From Gibbula magus (Eukaryota; Mollusca; Gastropoda; Trochida; Trochidae): a stretch of DNA of 64,000 bases. Below, in pieces: positions 58,128 to 64,000 of the stretch (its first letter is position 1; each line of letters opens with the position of its first letter). The position numbers and the translations under genes are program-made. Location of the stretch: positions 68,218,075 through 68,282,074 of the forward strand of contig OW388294.1 of the NCBI GenBank assembly GCA_936450465.1, in the 5' to 3' direction. Under the pieces are notes generated by a model that saw nothing but the letters and a program-made list of their open reading frames with translations, ran no database searches and was not told the origin of the DNA.

Positions 58128-58156
58128 TACATGTTTCGCTTTACTCTTCAGGGAGG
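58128..58156 (-). repeat. Second CTGA...GAAAC motif, Penelope-like
   Basis: On the minus strand 'CCTGAAGAGTAAAGCGAAAC' has the layout of the element-3'-end motif at 44854-44885 (CTGA, short stem, CGAAAC). The core is CTGAAGA, not CTGATGA, so hammerhead activity is not expected. Confidence 0.35.
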
Positions 58157-61100
58157 TTTACATTACAGTGATTATGACGTCACGTTTCTGTGACGTTGCA
58201 ACAATCACCAATCCTTTAGCTGCATATATATGCAAGTTTGAGATCTTAGATGCCAGTATCTTCGAAAGATTGTCAAAGGTGCATGGGACGGAAAATGAAA
58301 AAATGTGTCTAAAATCAAAATGGCGGCAAAATCACGTGACTTACGAATTCGTCATGGTTTACTGTTTTGTTTGCATGGTTATTGCACATCTTTTTAAAAA
58401 CGTTTCAAGTATCTAGCTGCATTTTGAAAAACTTCTCATGTTAATAATCGAAATTTAGATTCGAACTGGACCTTTTATTGCTGGATCGATTGAGCCCAAA
58501 AGCTTCGCACTGCTATTCCACTTTAAGGGCTATCAGCATGTAAAATTCAGTTGCATTTGCTTCAGCCGTTAATGGCTGAATCCTTAATAAAGTACAACCG
58601 CAGCAAGTGTTGGCGATCGCGACTTGATTCGATTTTAGGCAGGACATTTAGTTAATAGATCATTGACCAAGTTCAAAAGTAAACAAACCTACCCCTCTGG
58701 TATACTTTTCAATACACCTGTTTTATTCCAATCTGTCATCCCAATAAATAAGTTTAATATCTCTTTACACTCGTACTTGTTTGGGTCAACATTATTTCTC
58801 GAGCGGCTTGATTGGTCTATACAATATGCAATGAACGCCTCCCATATACTAATCGTCCATTTATATAGCGCATATATCCATGCACACTGCATGCTCTAAG
58901 TGCTGGTCGACATTTTGACTCTGGTGAACGAGTGCAAAACACTAACTGAAGAGAATACAACCGGTCGCCTGTCAGGTGCTCAAGGTTCAATTTCAGACAA
59001 CTATCGTACATGTATCATACCAGGTACCCATTTTAATGCTGGGTTGACAGAGGCGGACTTCGAACTAAGTCATTTGCCAAGGGTTACAACACAAGTCTCT
59101 CAACTCATGTCTCAGGGTGGGACAGAGAATGACCCTTCAAACTCTCAGTTTATCCTGCAATGTATAGTAACAGGTAACCTACCCATACGGCGAGCCGCGC
59201 CCATTGTTACTGAAATTCACTGGAAGTGGTCAACTGCGCTATGCACAGAACCACGTGCGACCATACATTAGCATTATCTTGATAATTGTCTCAGCACTGC
59301 ATTTCATTTATATTATTTCCATAAATATTGAAATGCCATTCAAAATCAATGTCTTTAAATATACTTTCCCATTTTAGACAAACAGAATGAATTATATTTC
59401 TGTATTCTTCAAGGGTCCTTTCCGACGATTCAGGAAATGTAATATTTAAAATGTTCCATACTTATCGATAATCCCATAATGAGTTTTCAGATCCCTCAGT
59501 CCTAAATGGTCAAAATACCTTTTTTGCTCAGTGGCTGGTGTAGGTTTTCAAAGTTAAGGTTATGTCATATGAGTACCACTGGGATAAGATTTTATTTTTT
59601 GTATCTTCAATAATGTGTTCGTCTCTTAATAGTTTTGTTTGCCTGGAATTGTACATCCTTTACATCTTTAAGTGGGTATTTCATTGATTACTTTCGTTAG
59701 TTTTTCTCATGCATTGCTTAATAGTAATAATGATGATATAACAAATAATTTCATGGCACAATTCAAATTCATTTCTTTACAAATCCTCATAAAGTATATC
59801 TCTGCTACCTGCTTTTGAGCCAATCAGTATTTTCTTAGTCTTACCTATATATATTTTTAAAATTTTGATTGCATCAATGGCAGCATACACACTATCCGTT
59901 TACAAATAGGATATGTTTATACTCGACATTCAAAGGTACATAACTCGGTAACCACTCCTCTTGGTATTTTTGGCAATCCTTTCTACTTTTGTATGTTACC
60001 AATACCACTTTAGAACAGTATCATGAATCGTTCTACAACTGTTACAGATAATAACATGGTGGATAGTTAATTTCAATGCAAATGTATAATTTTGATTAGG
60101 AATACAGTCTTAAAACATTATCTGGCTTTGTTTTTGCGTGATAGGCCAGTTGCCCTTTCTTAAAAATCGTTATTTTCATCAAAGTTCAAAATATCATATC
60201 TACTTTACTAAATATCGAGTTGAAACGTTTGTAGGAAAGACCTATTCTTTTTATTGTGTTTTGGGGTGTTATATTCATTATTTGAACTTTTTGCGAAAAG
60301 GATTTGCATAAAATTTTAAGGGTTGGTAGCTTGTGACTTGTTTGTTTGAAGCCCGTATTTGCATTTTCGACTTCTTTCGTGAGTTATCTCCAATGAATAA
60401 ACGTCAAAATCATAGGACGTGATAATAGATTTCAGTCTATACATAAAGCTGAATATTTTCTGAAATTTCACAGTTTGAGAATTTGTCAGTGGGTCGATTA
60501 AATTTGTATTTGATTTACTGTTTGAGTTTTTAAATTAGAGGATTTTCATATACGAGAGTTTCAACTTGTCAGTGCGACTGGGCATCGATGGGTAATGTCA
60601 CTATAATCAACTGTCCCAGTCTGATCCAAGGTGGATTTAACAGAAGAGCTATAGGTAAACCTTGTATAGCTTTCAATTATACTGACTGTCAATACGGTCC
60701 CGCATGTTATTGATCAATCCAAATACGTTTTTAAATCATAGGCAGTCGGTTGGCTTGCGGCATAGCTATAGTGTTATTGACGAAGCCGAGATATGAGTCA
60801 AAGTACATGTACATGTCAATATTATCAACACTCAACCATGCTTGGCAGAACATTTCACTGCACCTACTAACGGTGTAGGATATTTAACACGAAATCTATT
60901 CAACGCTTTGAATTCGCTTCAACATGCATGTGGATTCAATGTAATGTTAGGGAGCTTTGGTTTGATATATCATTACAGTAATTTATTTCTTTGTCTTAGA
61001 AGATGTTGATTGTAGCTTGAATCTTTGCAAGGTTCTTCCTATTAGTTCTGATTGATACTAAAACCAATTGGATAATTATATAATTATGTTTTTTTTGGGT

Positions 61101-61269
61101 TTTTTATTCCCAAAAGTGTTTAAAGTTATTGACAGGCAACATTGGATATATAATTTCACAATCAAATAAATGGTTTATATTACAAAGAAGCAGTTGATAG
61201 ACATAAAGATTCAGTTACACCAAAGTCTTTAAAATGAAGTCAAAGTTCAAGTATTAAATACTTGGAATA
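58157..61269. other. 3.1 kb with no supported gene
   Basis: AT-rich. A 123-codon open frame at 58900-59271 has no recognised motif. On the minus strand around 59280-59460, 'SERTLEEYRNIIHSVC' is open but unassigned and could be further LINE debris. Confidence 0.4.
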
Positions 61270-61692
61270 GTGGTAACCATTAAGCAGAAAATTTATCAAA
61301 AGTATTGTTTCTTTTAGCTATGAATTTTTCCACAATGTAAATATCTTTCAAATTGGAGAACATTTTTTAAAGTGCCTTATTAAATGTATTTCCTGCAGAA
61401 AGCAAAATATGAATCAATAATGGGTGATTATCTATTGTCCCAAGCCTTATCAATATTTTGTTATCTTAAATGTCTGTATGCTTTGGATTATCCAACGTTC
61501 AAGATCTTCCCAAAAAGACTTGGTTACCATACATTCCCAATGTACATGACATAAAGTTTCATTTTCAATCTTACAAAAACTGCTGTATAGTTTTGTTAAC
61601 ATAATTGTGAATTTTAACTCAGCCAGAATCGATTGACAGAATTGACTGGAAATATAGCAAACTATTGGTTCCGAATTACTCCACATAATCAC
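61270..61692 (-). pseudogene. L1-like LINE remnant, C-terminal end
   Basis: On the minus strand 'ENETLCHVHWECMVTKSFW' followed by 'EDLERWI' is the L1-group ORF2 C-terminal signature (E-T-L-x-H-x3-EC...FW). After stops comes 'KFIAKRNNTFDKFSA', matching the terminal 'K...A..NN....F...W' block. It is clearly dead. This is a different LINE group from the Jockey/CR1-like copies. Confidence 0.6.
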
Positions 61693-62937
61693 AGGTCAAT
61701 GCCGAGGATTATTTGCTCTTTTATTGCATCCATTCAAAGTAGTAGGGACGCGAATAATGTGGTCTGGGCTGTCCAAACTTCTTACTGGGTTCAAGAAGCC
61801 AACTAAAGTAAGACCAAATCTACCAGAGAGAGTATTATAATAACTACGATTATGATTAGACAGAATGCCATAACAAGTTATTTCGAATCGATCAAGTGTT
61901 TATTACAGAATAATCAATTAATGAAAGATACCAAAACAGAACAGATTATTATTTTTTAAAAAGTATATAGAGAACATGCATATAATCATTCATAATATAC
62001 AATGTGATGATTTAATAAAAGGCTAAGAATGGTTTTACTCAAATGTGACAATTTGAGTAGAAGTTTGGTAACATTACATTTCATAAATGAGATAAACCTT
62101 CTTACTTTTATCATTAAAATGTGGACATGATTCAATGATGTGAAACTTCTCTCAAATGACATGGTTTTACAACGAGTACGTTTTCTGTTTTCTGGAGTTC
62201 TTAATATTGTTAACCAAATGAGAACATTTGATCGGAGATCTAAAAGATACGGTTTTTAGGCAAACACAATTATTATACTTACAAATGTATATGTCTGTAA
62301 TTTTTTTAGTATTACGTATCATCAATTAGATTTGGAAATTTAGAAAATTGACTTCATTAAATTCTCAGTTGTTAAAAAGTGTGGGTATATTAGAAAAGAG
62401 TAGGTATATCAGAAAAGGTGTAGGTATATTAGAAAAGTGTAGTTATAACCAGTGCCAGGTTAGATTATCTTGCCCTCGCTCTCGCCTGTGAAATTACAAC
62501 TTCACAGTCACTCGTATTGTAACAACAATATGACATCTATGCTTTGATATTAATCGCTAGTGCAACAAGGATGTTGAAACATAAGTATGACGTGTAATAA
62601 GGTGATGAAATACAGGATTAAGAGGATTAAGAGGACTTAACGGTTTTCACACATTTGCAAACGATAGTAAAACAATGACATCTTACATATGGAATGAAAT
62701 AGCAGAATTTGCGTAATATAACTGTACAAATAAAGGCTTTAGCCTAAATAATTATATTCAAAGCACAATCAAGAATACATCAACTGGCTACATCTGTGAG
62801 CCTTGATATCTTCTTTGACTGGTAATTCACAAGTTGAGGTAATTACAAAGGAAGAAGTCTTTATGGAAATAGAAACGTACATACATTGTATGTATGGATG
62901 TACACATTGTCATTGTATATTCCATTATTATAACTTT
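61693..62937. other. No gene seen; short ~21-bp tandem
   Basis: At 62378-62445 'GTGTAGGTATATTAGAAAAG' and variants repeat about three times. The rest is AT-rich. Confidence 0.45.
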
Positions 62938-63335
62938 TCAAGGTCGATTAACTATTTGATTCACCGATAACTGAAGTCAATAACTGTTTTATTATATGAT
63001 TCATGAAGGTATCAATTTGTTTTAATTCATTTTTTTCAAAATACATTTCTTTCACCAAAAAGGTTAAAAAAAATTAATAGTACTTGTAAAACTAAACTTA
63101 ATGACAACATACACTTTGATTGAATAAAAAAGAGTTTTTTCTTAAATAAATGATTGCCAAGGGAAGTCAGAGCTCCTCGCGGTGGTGATCTATTTTTAGG
63201 TCCAGATCATTGGATTGTTATGTCGACCTCGCCTGATGCTTCCTGCGGTCAGCATAACTTTTGGTCATTGACGATGACCATCTGTCTCGGCCAATCAGGA
63301 AACAGAACTCTCGTCCATCATATCATACAAGCATT
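62938..63335 (+). mobile_element. Family F repeat, copy 2, left-truncated
   Basis: Begins in the right hairpin arm ('AAGGTCGATTAACTATTTG', then 'CACCGATAACTGAAGTC') and follows 51840-52245 to 'CGTCCATCATAT'. The left arm of the hairpin is missing. The 104-codon open frame over it is incidental. Confidence 0.75.
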
Positions 63336-63785
63336 TGTTTCACCCAGCGAGCCAAACGACTTTCCAAATTGTGAAAAAATCACTTTAATGACACCAGGTA
63401 TTCGCAAACATGTCGACATGACTAGCAATATCCATGCCGATAGGGCTACCACTCACAAAATGTTATGAACGAATAATCAGTGTTTGCGATATCTTTCAAA
63501 ATATGTAAGCGAAATTGAATAAGGAATAAAGAACTCGGGAAAAATCGCTAGGTTCACAATTTGAATAAGGAATAAGGAACTGGGAAGAACACGCGTATAG
63601 CAGCTACATTGTATATTGACATCATAAGAGTTATGCTAAGCTTACATTATTACATCACTGCAAAACTATCTGTCTGTTTCTACTATACATCATTATGACG
63701 CCATTCCTGAACCTGACTAGCTTTGACGTCCTGTTCGAATTTTGAGAGAGTGATTAATATTTGGTGACGTCATTCATGAATCTGA
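63336..63785. other. No gene seen
   Basis: Direct repeat of 'TTGAATAAGGAATAA' at ~63517 and ~63561. AT-rich otherwise. Confidence 0.4.
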
Positions 63786-64000
63786 CGCCATTCTTCGGGG
63801 ACTAAATGATACGGATAAACTGAAAGTACATAATGCTTGCAAACGTTTTCTGAATGTTAAGTTATCAACATCGAATAGTGGGGTTTTAGCTAAGTGTGGT
63901 ACAGATATCCTTTTCAATTATCTGCTGTTTTAAAAAGGTATGAAATATTGGTTAAATCTTAAATCTTATGATGCCTGAATATGGTTTGCCTCGAAAATGT
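63786..64000 (+). pseudogene. LINE remnant at window edge
   Basis: 'LKVHNACKRFLNVKLSTSN' then 'GVLAKCGTDILF', a stop and 'KGMKYWLNL' match the ORF2 region after the RT thumb (the 'FL(G)V..STSN..V..E.G' pattern). It runs off the window and is stop-interrupted. Confidence 0.55.

Noticed and set aside
58900..59271. 123-codon open frame
   Set aside because: No recognised motif, no splice partners, and overlapping open frames on the other strand; chance cannot be excluded.
63154..63468. 104-codon open frame
   Set aside because: It lies within family F repeat sequence shared with 52.1 kb, where the frame is not kept.

Overview
This is a eukaryotic, AT-rich, intron-containing genomic window that is mostly decayed transposable elements. 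It holds no bacterial-style genes. It looks like a lophotrochozoan, most likely a bivalve mollusc. The reasons are: a tandem-core element of the 'pearl'/Helentron kind known from bivalves, a tRNA-derived SINE whose tail reads 'GGCGTTAAACCCCAACTCAC' (the style of mollusc SINEs), FLYWCH/MULE-type transposase sequence, several non-LTR families and an ankyrin-repeat protein exon. The species call is inference.

Layout. 1-7.3 kb: fold-back and TIR elements, a SINE and a dead LINE. 7.7-13.1 kb: a minus-strand ankyrin-repeat gene. Its terminal exon (7712-9171) is intact, and a phase-compatible upstream exon may lie at 12966-13083. The intron between them holds 145-bp repeat units split by a 2.6-kb 5'-truncated LINE (9915-12526) with an 11-bp target-site duplication. 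13.1-14.4 kb: a degenerate array of a 'GTTGACTTT' motif, with an inverted copy at 45.1-45.9 kb. 17.3-22.7 kb: a broken FLYWCH-MULE transposase gene. It is interrupted by a 3481-bp insertion (18053-21533) whose ends read CACGGTG...CACCGTG, with ~70-bp inverted repeats and a 5-bp duplication ATTTT. That matches Transib/RAG-like termini. 24.0-26.0 kb: a GGATCC-packed repeat (inverted partner at 43.8-44.6 kb) and a MITE with a 9-bp duplication.

26.6-32.0 kb: a minus-strand gene of at least six exons whose splice phases all agree. It carries two in-frame stops, and a 490-bp TTAA-flanked MITE sits in its most upstream recognised exon, so it is read as a pseudogene. 35.2-42.6 kb: a plus-strand spliced transcript model with a short conserved-looking coding stretch. 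Within or beside its introns are a piggyBac-like remnant and a 2-kb element with an 8-bp duplication. 44.6-58.2 kb: MITEs, a complete 1.8-kb pearl/Helentron-like element with eleven 145-bp units, a LINE remnant split by a second TTAA MITE, a candidate transmembrane exon and two (TA)n tracts. 58.2-64 kb: mostly featureless, with an L1-like remnant and a LINE remnant at the window edge.

The genes do not form a pathway. Their main value is as recorders: at three sites, conceptual removal of the insertion (leaving one target copy) rejoins the flanking reading frame, which fixes the exact boundaries of the elements. No RNA genes beyond SINE heads and no CRISPR arrays were seen. All exon calls are by eye from splice motifs and reading phase.
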